Source: Roseobacter sp. (GTDB lineage: Bacteria > Pseudomonadota > Alphaproteobacteria > Rhodobacterales > Rhodobacteraceae). Taken from it: a DNA stretch of 64,000 nucleotides. Made by a program: the position numbers and the translations under genes. The notes under the pieces are model-generated. The model made no database searches, was not told the DNA's origin, and saw nothing but the letters and a program-made list of their open reading frames with translations. The DNA lies in contig PCCY01000037.1 of assembly GCA_002731875.1 (NCBI GenBank), positions 62,001-126,000 on the forward strand, in the 5' to 3' direction. This document shows positions 19,047 through 25,701 of this stretch, piece by piece (the stretch's first letter is position 1; each line of letters starts with the position of its first letter).

Positions 19047-19080
19047 TTAAAAACAAGAACGGCTTAAAAACAAGAACGGC
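19047..19080. repeat. 17-bp perfect tandem duplication
   Basis: TTAAAAACAAGAACGGC occurs twice head to tail (19047-19063 and 19064-19080). On the minus strand each copy supplies a U-rich stretch following the last cuckoo hairpin, so the duplication doubled that terminator's tail. Confidence 0.9.
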
Positions 19081-19107
19081 GGTGCTTTGGGAGGAAAGCA
19101 CCGCCGT
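19076..19107 (-). ncRNA. CcsR/cuckoo-type hairpin 4 (terminal)
   Basis: Read on the minus strand, the 13-bp stem presents the loop CCUCCC, the anti-Shine-Dalgarno-like core of the cuckoo (CCUCCUCCC) RNA family. It is the last of four such hairpins downstream of the DUF1127 gene and doubles as the transcript terminator. Confidence 0.6.
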
Positions 19108-19112
19108 CTTTA
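19076..19112. terminator. Bidirectional terminator between uvrD and the DUF1127/sRNA unit
   Basis: A perfect 13-bp stem (ACGGCGGTGCTTT / AAAGCACCGCCGT) with a 6-nt loop is followed by CTTTAT on the plus strand and by TCTTGTTTTTAA on the minus strand. It can therefore end both the uvrD transcript and the opposing DUF1127-sRNA transcript. A smaller GC-rich hairpin (18998-19017) lies nearer the uvrD stop. Confidence 0.8.
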
Positions 19113-19115
19113 TCG

Positions 19116-19156
19116 ACGTCCCCACTCCGATCGGGAGGAAAGGGGGGAGGGGACGT
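19116..19156 (-). ncRNA. CcsR/cuckoo-type hairpin 3
   Basis: An 8-bp stem (ACGTCCCC / GGGGACGT) closes a 25-nt loop. On the minus strand the loop contains two C/U-rich runs, including CCTCCC. It is the third of four hairpins in the DUF1127 downstream region and has the largest loop. Confidence 0.55.
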
Positions 19157-19170
19157 TTATGAAGGCCGCC

Positions 19171-19194
19171 GGTCTCAGGGAGGAGGAGGAGACC
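19171..19194 (-). ncRNA. CcsR/cuckoo-type hairpin 2
   Basis: The stem GGTCTC / GAGACC encloses a 12-nt loop that reads CTCCTCCTCCCT on the minus strand, a full CCUCCUCCC motif. In Rhodobacter sphaeroides four homologous sRNAs of this kind (CcsR1-4) are co-transcribed with a DUF1127 gene and are stress induced. Confidence 0.7.
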
Positions 19195-19208
19195 CGAAGC
19201 CTTCGTCA

Positions 19209-19236
19209 GGCACACAACAGGGAGGGTGCGTGTGCC
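19209..19236 (-). ncRNA. CcsR/cuckoo-type hairpin 1
   Basis: The stem GGCACAC / GTGTGCC encloses a 14-nt loop that contains ACCCTCCCTG on the minus strand. It begins about 15 nt after the DUF1127 stop codon, so it is the first hairpin cut from the shared transcript if processing follows the CcsR model. Confidence 0.6.
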
Positions 19237-19250
19237 CGATCCGTGATTAG

Positions 19251-19463
19251 TTAAGCAGCGTTGCGACCGGTTTCCAGTGCGACACTGCGGATTTGTGAGC
19301 GGCTGATCCCGAGATCGGCCAGGTCGCGGTTCGACAATGAGCTCAGCTCGTTGAACGTGGCGCGGTATACCCGGCGCTGTTTGCGACGCGCTTCAAATGT
19401 GGATGCCAGCGCTGCCAAGCGGTCAGCAAAGGAAGGAGCAGTTGTTGCGTTTAAGAATGCCAT
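19251..19463 (-). CDS. Small DUF1127 protein (CcaF1-like)
   Basis: A 70-residue, arginine-rich protein whose C-terminal half is the DUF1127 signature ('YRATFNELSSLSNRDLADLGISRSQIRSVA'). In Rhodobacter the equivalent protein, CcaF1, binds RNA and helps mature the CcsR sRNAs made from the same transcript. The same order is seen here, with four CCUCCC-loop hairpins downstream. A GTG at 19472 is in frame, but the ATG at 19463 has GAGGTG six nt upstream and is chosen. The N-terminal half is low in conservation. Confidence 0.88.
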   Translation of the reverse strand: MAFLNATTAPSFADRLAALASTFEARRKQRRVYRATFNELSSLSNRDLADLGISRSQIRSVALETGRNAA

Positions 19464-19528
19464 GTCAAGCACCTCGCTTTCAGTTTCGTTATTGTTCGCA
19501 ATCGTTCGTGTTGTGTTGAATATGTATG

Positions 19529-19586
19529 ATTATGCTGCAAGTGCACAACCAATAGATCGGCAATGCTGCCATGCAGCAAATGCATA
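19529..19586 (-). promoter_or_regulatory. 58-bp upstream block, copy 1 (DUF1127 unit)
   Basis: This block lies about 65-120 nt upstream of the DUF1127 start and aligns without gaps to 19808-19865. It includes the identical 18-mer GCAATGCTGCCATGCAGC (19560-19577), a shared TGCACAA and shared GCTGC ends. At its core is the palindrome CTGC-N3-GCAG (19566-19576). It is probably the control region of the sRNA unit, though I could not place -35/-10 boxes with confidence. Confidence 0.6.
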
Positions 19587-19677
19587 GGGAAAGTTGACGT
19601 AACGTCCTGTTATCACCGGAAACTTCGGCACATAATATCGCGGTGTCGCCGGTGCCTACAAAAATGATATGCTGATG

Positions 19678-19721
19678 AAAAAAGGGCGACGATACCAGGG
19701 AGGAGGAAGGGTATCGCCGCC
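19678..19721 (-). terminator. Intrinsic terminator of the orphan cuckoo unit
   Basis: The minus-strand hairpin GGCG-mismatch-CGATACC / GGTATCG-mismatch-CGCC (19685-19721) is followed by CTTTTTT (19678-19683). The same hairpin carries a CCUCCUCCC loop, so it is both a cuckoo element and the terminator. Confidence 0.8.
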
Positions 19722-19759
19722 TAATACAGTTACACTCGGGAGGAGGATGAATGTAACTG
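19678..19759 (-). ncRNA. Second cuckoo sRNA unit, two hairpins, no DUF1127 ORF
   Basis: Two stem-loops on the minus strand each expose CCTCCTCCC. The first has stem CAGTTACA/TGTAACTG (19727-19759) with a 17-nt loop. The second has stem CGATACC/GGTATCG plus an outer GGCG/CGCC (19685-19721) with loop CTTCCTCCTCCCT, ending in six T. No open frame resembling DUF1127 lies between them and the upstream block at 19808-19865, so this appears to be a dedicated sRNA transcript. The 5' end is unknown. Confidence 0.65.
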
Positions 19760-19807
19760 GTCTTTCTATTGGTCCGCGCCTTGCGCTTTCCTGAACCCTT
19801 TCTGACC

Positions 19808-19865
19808 CATTTGCTGCGTTTGCACAATTACAAAATGCGCAATGCTGCCATGCAGCGAAAACATA
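19808..19865 (-). promoter_or_regulatory. 58-bp upstream block, copy 2 (orphan sRNA unit)
   Basis: An ungapped match to 19529-19586, with the identical 18-mer at 19839-19856 and the CTGC-N3-GCAG palindrome at 19845-19855. It lies about 50 nt upstream of the two-hairpin sRNA unit, in the same relation as copy 1 has to the DUF1127 unit. Confidence 0.6.
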
Positions 19866-19991
19866 CGAAGACTGATGAATATTTGTGCGAATTTTTTGGC
19901 CAATGCTGTTCATCTGGTCAGAACTGGGACGGCCCCTTGTGATTTGCCCAAAAACTGCCATGTCAGACATGAACGAAAGAGGAAGAACGCC

Positions 19992-21062
19992 ATGCCGATC
20001 ACCAGGTCAGAAGTCGAATCCGCCTTGGCGCGCGTGATGTTGCCGGATGGAAAATCAATTCTGGCGCATGATTTGATTCGAGCGTTGACGATCGAGGGCG
20101 ATGTGGTGCGTTTCGTGATCGAGGCACCGAATGCTCAGATGGCGGCACAGATGGCCCCCCTGCGCGATGCTGCTGAAAAGGTGGTGCAAGATCTCGAAGG
20201 CGTGGCTTCTGTCACCGCGGCTCTTACTGCGCACGGGCCGGCCCCTAAAACAGCGGCCCCCAGCCTGAAGATCGGCGGTCACCCTAAACCGCAGGCCGGG
20301 CCGACCAAGCCTTCCGGCGTTCAGCGTATTCTGGCGATCGGGTCGGGCAAGGGCGGGGTGGGGAAATCCACCGTCAGCTCCAACCTTGCTGTCGCGCTTG
20401 CGCGGGCGGGGCGCAAGGTCGGTCTGTTGGACGCGGATATATATGGCCCAAGCCAGCCGCGCATGATGGGGGTGAACAAGCGCCCTGCGTCGCCGGATGG
20501 TAAAACCATTATTCCGCTGCATGCCCACGGTGTCACGCTGATGTCGATTGGTTTCATGATGGAGGAGGGCAAGGCGGTGGTCTGGCGCGGCCCCATGCTT
20601 ATGGGGGCCTTGCAGCAGATGCTTGGTCAGGTCGAGTGGGGCGCGCTTGACGTGTTGCTTGTCGACTTGCCGCCCGGAACCGGCGATGTCCAGCTTACCT
20701 TGTGTACCAAGTCCGAGCTTTCCGGGGCGATTGTGGTGTCCACGCCCCAGGACGTCGCGCTGATCGACGCGCGCAAAGCCATAGACATGTTCAACACACT
20801 AAAGACACCGGTATTGGGGCTGATCGAAAACATGTCGCTTTTCGTTTGTCCTGATTGCGGATCTGAACACCAGATCTTCGGTCATGGTGGCGTGGCTGCC
20901 GAGTCGGCAAAGATCGGCGTTCCCTTGCTGGGCAGTCTGCCAATTGATCTTGAGACACGCCTGGCAGGTGATGAAGGGACTCCGATCGCGACAGGTGACG
21001 GCCCAATGGCCCAGGCCTATGCGAAGATTGCACAGGGCCTGATCGACGGCGGTATGGCCTAG
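19992..21062 (+). CDS. mrp: Mrp/ApbC-type Fe-S cluster carrier ATPase
   Basis: A 356-residue P-loop ATPase that carries [4Fe-4S] clusters to apoproteins. An N-terminal DUF59/MIP18-like region (residues 1-80) is followed by a linker and the ATPase with deviant Walker A 'GKGGVGKS' (119-126). The cluster-binding CPDC pair is C286/C289. The ATG at 19992 is chosen because the protein then begins [12 protein letters not shown] as in relatives and has AGAGGAAG upstream. The frame is open further upstream through the sRNA region but lacks family similarity there. Confidence 0.93.
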   Translation: MPITRSEVESALARVMLPDGKSILAHDLIRALTIEGDVVRFVIEAPNAQMAAQMAPLRDAAEKVVQDLEGVASVTAALTAHGPAPKTAAPSLKIGGHPKPQAGPTKPSGVQRILAIGSGKGGVGKSTVSSNLAVALARAGRKVGLLDADIYGPSQPRMMGVNKRPASPDGKTIIPLHAHGVTLMSIGFMMEEGKAVVWRGPMLMGALQQMLGQVEWGALDVLLVDLPPGTGDVQLTLCTKSELSGAIVVSTPQDVALIDARKAIDMFNTLKTPVLGLIENMSLFVCPDCGSEHQIFGHGGVAAESAKIGVPLLGSLPIDLETRLAGDEGTPIATGDGPMAQAYAKIAQGLIDGGMA

Positions 21063-21461
21063 GGTGTGAGCCGATGCCGATGTGTGACGCGTTCCGGCGT
21101 CGCCCCGCAATATTCGTCGTCTGCCAATCAGCACTTCGGCCAGTGATTATGATCTCGGTACTCGTGGCCCCGTCGGCGGCCGGGCCATGATTGACCAACC
21201 GCGCATCTTGCCGGGGGATGATCTGCTGTAAATGACCACGCGCTCAAGCGTCGTGGGCAAGCACCTTTGGCCCGCGTCGCGACCAGCCGCAATATCGTGG
21301 CCCGGGGCGTGAGCGTCAGATGCATCCCCGGCCATTCCTTCGTTACGGTGTTGCTGCACGAAGCGTGACCAAGCCCTAGCTCGTGGTGAGCGGGTTGGCG
21401 TGGGCTTCATGGGATTTCATGGGATGCGAAGAAACCGTCTCGGTCACCGAATGAAGATGAT

Positions 21462-21479
21462 TCGGCTAATTTTAGCCGA
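21462..21479. repeat. 18-bp palindrome TCGGCTAA-TT-TTAGCCGA
   Basis: A perfect 8-bp inverted repeat with a 2-nt centre in the gap upstream of mraZ. Its short centre suits a dimeric DNA-binding protein better than an RNA hairpin. No binder is recognised. Confidence 0.5.
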
Positions 21480-21549
21480 TTAATGGGCTTTACCCTTGAA
21501 ACTTGTTGCAATTAGCAGGTGCCTTATGGAACAAGCCAAGAACACCCCA

Positions 21550-21570
21550 TGTGGATAACTGTGTGGATTC
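21550..21570. promoter_or_regulatory. DnaA box plus degenerate second box
   Basis: TGTGGATAA (21550-21558) is a perfect DnaA box (TTATCCACA on the minus strand). TGTGGATTC begins 12 nt later (21562-21570) and differs in its last two bases. They sit at the edge of an AT-rich stretch upstream of the division cluster. Confidence 0.5.
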
Positions 21571-21748
21571 TTTTTTTACGGGAAACCGTGGGAAATTTGT
21601 CCCAGTTTCGGAATCGTCTACATGATGTGTATTTGGGTAATATTTGATCTATATGTGCGAAGTCTTTGGTATCTAACCTCGCTAGATGTTGTTTTTTCAA
21701 CCTGTGCAAAACCAAATCCGGTGTCCTGAAGCGAAAAAAACTATGGAC

Positions 21749-21773
21749 GCCCATGAATTCCCATGGCATCCCT
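21749..21773. promoter_or_regulatory. MraZ boxes (three repeats, 10-bp period)
   Basis: GCCCA (21749-21753), TCCCA (21759-21763) and TCCCT (21769-21773) are spaced exactly 10 bp apart. On the minus strand they read as TGGGN/AGGGA repeats with 5-nt spacers, the arrangement bound by MraZ upstream of its own operon in E. coli. They sit about 280 nt before mraZ, at the expected dcw promoter. Confidence 0.65.
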
Positions 21774-21784
21774 AGTGCATCGGA

Positions 21785-21991
21785 TGAGAACGAGACACGG
21801 GGCACCAAACGACCCCAAGACCAAATAAAAACTCTAGCAGGTTCATACAGGCACCTCGCTTTCATCAGACCACGAGATCCGGCGCGCGAGCGAGCAGACA
21901 TCCCCCCAGGTGGCGCGCGCAGTCGGACTTCCCCGCCAAGGCGGGACGGGCGGCGGGTTGATCAGTGGCAGCAGATCAACCCGCCGTTTTT
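21785..21991 (+). ncRNA. UpsM-like sRNA from the mraZ 5' leader
   Basis: In Rhodobacter sphaeroides the dcw cluster is preceded by a long leader that is mostly terminated early to give the abundant, roughly 200-nt sRNA UpsM. Here the same layout is seen: MraZ boxes at 21749-21773, about 200 nt of leader, and a very strong terminator at 21951-21991, all before mraZ at 22050. The 5' end given is an estimate from that length. A small CCCGCC/GGCGGG hairpin lies just before the terminator. Confidence 0.65.
21951..21991 (+). terminator. Strong intrinsic terminator inside the mraZ leader
   Basis: A 13-bp perfect stem (CGGCGGGTTGATC / GATCAACCCGCCG) with a 10-nt loop is followed by TTTTTA. Because it stands between the promoter region and mraZ, it should limit read-through into the division cluster. 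Confidence 0.88.
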
Positions 21992-22049
21992 ACTTCCACC
22001 ACAGGGGCAACGATTTAAGGCGCGCATGCGTCACAGGCAGGGATAGTAC

Positions 22050-22553
22050 GTGAGCCGCAGGTTCAGAGGCGAAGGCCAACACAAAGTCGATACGAAGGGG
22101 CGGGTGTCTATCCCAGCCTCTTTTCGGCGTGTGTTGGAAGCCAATGACCCGAACTGGCAAAACGGAGGCACACCCGAGCTGGTGATTGTGTACGGCGATA
22201 GCCGCCGCAACTATCTGGAATGTTACACGATGCGCGCGATCGAAGAGGTCGATGACAAGATCGATGCCCTGCCGCGCGGATCGATGGAACGCAAGATGCT
22301 CCAGCGTCTGTTCCACGGTCAGTCGTTTCCAACGTCGGTAGACGAGACAGGACGCCTGGTGCTGCCTGCCAAACTGCGCAACAAGATCGACCTGGACGCG
22401 GAGGCATTTTTTATCGCGGCTGGCGATACCTTCCAAATCTGGAAACCGGAAACCTACGAGACCGAGGAAAAGGCGCGCGAAGAGGAATGGCTGGACGACC
22501 TGCCAGAAGACTTTGACCCGCTGATTTTCCTGGACCGCAAGCCGGAGTCGTAA
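22050..22553 (+). CDS. mraZ: MraZ, division/cell wall cluster transcriptional regulator
   Basis: A 167-residue protein with two AbrB-like MraZ domains ('[16 protein letters not shown]' and '[16 protein letters not shown]'), which assemble into ring oligomers that bind repeats upstream of the operon. The start is GTG at 22050, since no ATG fits the family N-terminus and GGCAGG lies upstream. It is the first gene of the dcw cluster and ends 5 nt before rsmH. The spaced MraZ boxes upstream point to autoregulation. Confidence 0.95.
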   Translation: MSRRFRGEGQHKVDTKGRVSIPASFRRVLEANDPNWQNGGTPELVIVYGDSRRNYLECYTMRAIEEVDDKIDALPRGSMERKMLQRLFHGQSFPTSVDETGRLVLPAKLRNKIDLDAEAFFIAAGDTFQIWKPETYETEEKAREEEWLDDLPEDFDPLIFLDRKPES

Positions 22554-22558
22554 GGGTC

Positions 22559-23551
22559 ATGTCCGCCGCCACTGACACCGGTTCCGCCCCCCACACCCCC
22601 GTTTTGCTTCGCCCGTTACTTGCCGCCGTGGCTCCTGTCACGGGGCGTTGGCTGGATGGTACCTTTGGTGCAGGCGGATATACCCGTGGCTTGCTTGACG
22701 CCGGTGCCGACCAGGTGGTCGCCGTTGATCGCGATCCGCTGGCCTTTGAAATGGCGCAGCCATGGGCGGGGGACTATGGCGATAAAATCGTCATGCAGCG
22801 TGGCGTTTTCTCGAGAATGGATGAATACGCCCGCGATCTGGACGGTATAGTGCTGGATCTGGGCGTGTCGTCGATGCAGCTGGATCTGGCCGAGCGTGGC
22901 TTTTCATTTATGCGCGACGGGCCGCTTGATATGCGCATGAGCCAGGACGGCCCGTCTGCCGCTGATCTGGTTAACGACGCAGAAGAAGAGACTCTTGCCA
23001 ACATCCTGTTTCAATATGGCGAAGAGCGGGCCAGTCGGCGCATCGCGAAGGCAATCGTCAGGGCCCGGCAGGATGCTCCGATCACGACGACACTTGCGCT
23101 TGCGGGGCTTGTCGAGGGGTGCCTGCCGCGATCAAAGCCCGGTCAGTCGCACCCCGCGACCCGCAGCTTTCAAGCGCTGCGCATTGCCGTGAACAATGAA
23201 TACGGCGAGTTATTCGAAGGGCTTATGGCCGCTGAGCGGGCGTTGAAGCCCGGTGGACAACTGGCTGTGGTTACCTTCCACTCGGTTGAAGACCGGATGG
23301 TCAAACGGTTTTTGACGGCGCGCGCCGGCACGGGGGGCAATGCCAACCGATACGCACCTGAAATACAGGTTGAAGCGCCGCAATTTCGGGTAGAGAAGCG
23401 CAAGGCCATCGGCCCGGATGCGCAGGAATTGGAAGAAAACCCGCGCAGTCGATCAGCGAAGCTGCGTGTGGCTGTCCGCACGGATGCGCCATCCGGTTCG
23501 GTCGATGCCAAATCTATCGGTATGCCTATGGTCAAGGGATTATCCATATGA
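22559..23551 (+). CDS. rsmH: 16S rRNA (cytosine1402-N4)-methyltransferase
   Basis: RsmH (MraW) methylates N4 of C1402 in the ribosomal decoding centre. The 330-residue protein shows 'HTPVLL', the SAM-binding '[17 protein letters not shown]' loop near residue 33, '[11 protein letters not shown]', and '[15 protein letters not shown]', all hallmark stretches. It follows mraZ directly and overlaps ftsL by 4 nt (ATGA). Confidence 0.96.
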   Translation: MSAATDTGSAPHTPVLLRPLLAAVAPVTGRWLDGTFGAGGYTRGLLDAGADQVVAVDRDPLAFEMAQPWAGDYGDKIVMQRGVFSRMDEYARDLDGIVLDLGVSSMQLDLAERGFSFMRDGPLDMRMSQDGPSAADLVNDAEEETLANILFQYGEERASRRIAKAIVRARQDAPITTTLALAGLVEGCLPRSKPGQSHPATRSFQALRIAVNNEYGELFEGLMAAERALKPGGQLAVVTFHSVEDRMVKRFLTARAGTGGNANRYAPEIQVEAPQFRVEKRKAIGPDAQELEENPRSRSAKLRVAVRTDAPSGSVDAKSIGMPMVKGLSI

Positions 23552-23901
23552 GAACAGTGCTTTACATCCTCACCACCCTTTGTGTGATCGGGTTGGCATT
23601 CTGGGCATACCGCGAGAATTACGCCACTCAGAAAGCGCTGAGTGACACGGATAATCTGCGCGCTGAAATCCGGGATGCCTATAGCAGGCTGGCGGTTCTC
23701 AGGGCCGAATGGGCGTATCTGAACCGCCCCGATCGTCTGCGTGACCTCGCCGAGATGAATTTTGACAGATTGAACCTGCTGCCTTTGCACCCCGATCAGT
23801 TTGGGCAGATCGATCAGGTCAGCTATCCGCCGCTGCCTGAACTGCCGTTGCTGGAAATCACCGACGGCATAGATGTATCTTCCATGGAGGTCGCAGAATG
23901 A
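23548..23901 (+). CDS. ftsL: Cell division protein FtsL
   Basis: A 117-residue bitopic protein: a short N-terminus, one membrane segment (residues 2-20), then a coiled-coil periplasmic region ('[34 protein letters not shown]'). FtsL joins FtsB and FtsQ to activate FtsW-FtsI. Sequence conservation is low in this family, so identity rests on topology, the 'W.YLN.P.RL..LA' motif and its position between rsmH and ftsI, with 4-nt overlaps at both ends. Confidence 0.9.
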   Translation: MRTVLYILTTLCVIGLAFWAYRENYATQKALSDTDNLRAEIRDAYSRLAVLRAEWAYLNRPDRLRDLAEMNFDRLNLLPLHPDQFGQIDQVSYPPLPELPLLEITDGIDVSSMEVAE

Positions 23902-25685
23902 TCCGTACTCCGCTGCGCCCGCTTGCCCGTATTCTCGAGGCCCGCCAAAAAGGCGAAAACCCCGACGCGATCGAGCGTGAAAACAAGCGTATCCGTCACG
24001 AACAGATGCGCGATGCATCCCGTCAGCGTGCCGAGGGCCGCCTGCTGGTGTTGGGCGTCTTCTTTTTCTGTGCGTTTGCCGTCGTCGGCGCGCGGATGGG
24101 GGTTATCGCCACCACCGACCCGACAGAACCACGCGCCGCTGCGCCCGGTTCAGTGATTTCAGCCACGCGTGCGGATATCGTGGACCGCAATGGCAATTTG
24201 CTTGCCACCAACTTTGAAACCCGGGCGCTGTACGCACAGCCGCACCACATGATTGATCCGGTGCGGGCAGCGAAAAAGCTGATGAAAGTCTTTCCCGATC
24301 TGAACGAAGAGCGGCTGATCCGCGACTTTACCGGCAAGCGCAAGTTTTTGTGGATAAAAAAGAAAATCAGTCCCGAGCAGATGCAGGCCGTGCATGACAT
24401 CGGCGAACCGGGCTTGCTGTTTGCGCCGCGCGACATGCGTTTGTATCCCAACGGAACGCTCGCGGCCCATATTCTGGGCGGTTCCAGTTTTGGTCGCGAA
24501 GGTGTGCACGGGGCAGAGGTGATCGGCGTTGCCGGCGTCGAGAAATATTTTGATGATTATCTTCGGGATCCTGCCAATGGCAACAAGCCGTTGGAGCTTT
24601 CGCTTGATATGACGGTTCAGGCCGCGTCAGAACGGGTTCTCTATGGCGGTATGAAGTTGATGAACGCAAAGGGTGCCACTTCGGTTCTGATGGATGTTCA
24701 CACGGGTGAGGTGATCAGCGCGGTATCGTTGCCATCTTTCGACCCCAACGATCGCCCCCGTGTTTCGCTGACAGGCGATGCATCCGACAGTCCGCTGTTC
24801 AACCGTTCGGTACAAGGCGTGTACGAACTGGGTTCGGTGTTCAAGATATTTACCGCAGCACAGGCCATCGATCTGGGGCTGGTCACCGCTGACACGGTTA
24901 TAGATACATCTGGCCCGATGAAAGTCGGCGGTTTCCGTATCGGTGAATTCAAGAACAAAAACTATGGTGAGCAATCGGTTACCGGTATCATCGTGCACAG
25001 TTCTAACCGAGGCACCGGACGTCTGGCGCTGCAAATCGGTGCAGAACGTCAACAGAAGTTCCTGAAAAGCCTGGGCTTTTTTGAACCCACCCCGTTCGAG
25101 ATCATCGAGGCATCCAGCGGTAAGCCGCTGTTGCCGCAAAAGTGGACAGAGCTTAGCACAGTGACGATTTCGTACGGACACGGGCTATCGTCCAGCCCGA
25201 TGCATTTGGCAGCCGGGTATGCGACAATTGCCAATGGCGGGCGCAAGGTCACGCCGACGCTGCGCAAGCAAACCACCCCCGTACTGGGAGAGCAGGTCAT
25301 GTCCGAACGCGCGGCTGCCGATGCTCGCAAAATGCTGCGTGCCGTGGTTACCGAAGGCACGGCCAGCTTCGCCGAAGTTCCGGGATACCATATCGGCGGC
25401 AAGACCGGCACGGCAGACAAACCGAAGCCAACCGGCGGGTATTACGAAGACAAGGTCATCGCCACCTTTGCCGGTATGTTTCCGGCATACGATCCTAAAT
25501 ATGTCTTGATCGTCACCCTGGACGAACCCGTTGAAACATCTGGCGATAAACCGCGCCGCACCGCCGGATGGACAGCCGTTCCAGTCGCTGCGGAAATGGT
25601 CCGCCGCGTCGCCCCCCTGCTGGGACTGCGACCGACTGTTGAACCGGGCAGCATCGCTGATATAACGCTGTCCAGCAGCAACTGA
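23898..25685 (+). CDS. ftsI: Septal peptidoglycan transpeptidase FtsI (PBP3)
   Basis: A 595-residue class B penicillin-binding protein that cross-links septal peptidoglycan in the periplasm. A long cytoplasmic N-terminus precedes the membrane anchor (about 48-70). The pedestal domain is followed by the transpeptidase with S313-V-F-K316, S368-S-N370 and K502-T-G504. The basic N-terminal tail of nearly 50 residues is longer than in E. coli. It starts in a 4-nt overlap with ftsL; murE follows after 16 nt. Confidence 0.97.
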   Translation: MIRTPLRPLARILEARQKGENPDAIERENKRIRHEQMRDASRQRAEGRLLVLGVFFFCAFAVVGARMGVIATTDPTEPRAAAPGSVISATRADIVDRNGNLLATNFETRALYAQPHHMIDPVRAAKKLMKVFPDLNEERLIRDFTGKRKFLWIKKKISPEQMQAVHDIGEPGLLFAPRDMRLYPNGTLAAHILGGSSFGREGVHGAEVIGVAGVEKYFDDYLRDPANGNKPLELSLDMTVQAASERVLYGGMKLMNAKGATSVLMDVHTGEVISAVSLPSFDPNDRPRVSLTGDASDSPLFNRSVQGVYELGSVFKIFTAAQAIDLGLVTADTVIDTSGPMKVGGFRIGEFKNKNYGEQSVTGIIVHSSNRGTGRLALQIGAERQQKFLKSLGFFEPTPFEIIEASSGKPLLPQKWTELSTVTISYGHGLSSSPMHLAAGYATIANGGRKVTPTLRKQTTPVLGEQVMSERAAADARKMLRAVVTEGTASFAEVPGYHIGGKTGTADKPKPTGGYYEDKVIATFAGMFPAYDPKYVLIVTLDEPVETSGDKPRRTAGWTAVPVAAEMVRRVAPLLGLRPTVEPGSIADITLSSSN

Positions 25686-25701
25686 TAAAGAGCGTTCCCC
25701 G

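Larger units (their letters stand above)
21063..21784. other. Non-coding gap between mrp and the mraZ leader
   Basis: About 720 nt without a gene I can support. Short frames on both strands of 21063-21420 resemble no family I know. From 21460 the DNA becomes AT-rich and holds a palindrome, two DnaA-like boxes and MraZ boxes, listed separately. The promoter of the dcw transcript is probably near 21740-21785 but I cannot fix it. Confidence 0.6.

Noticed and set aside
21063..21420. A possible pseudogene in the gap after mrp
   Set aside because: Frames of up to 87 codons exist on the minus strand, but none resembles a known family, so I describe it as a gap only.
21785..22049. RNase P RNA or another housekeeping RNA in the mraZ leader
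   Set aside because: The conserved cores of RNase P RNA were not seen; the position and terminator fit an UpsM-like leader instead.
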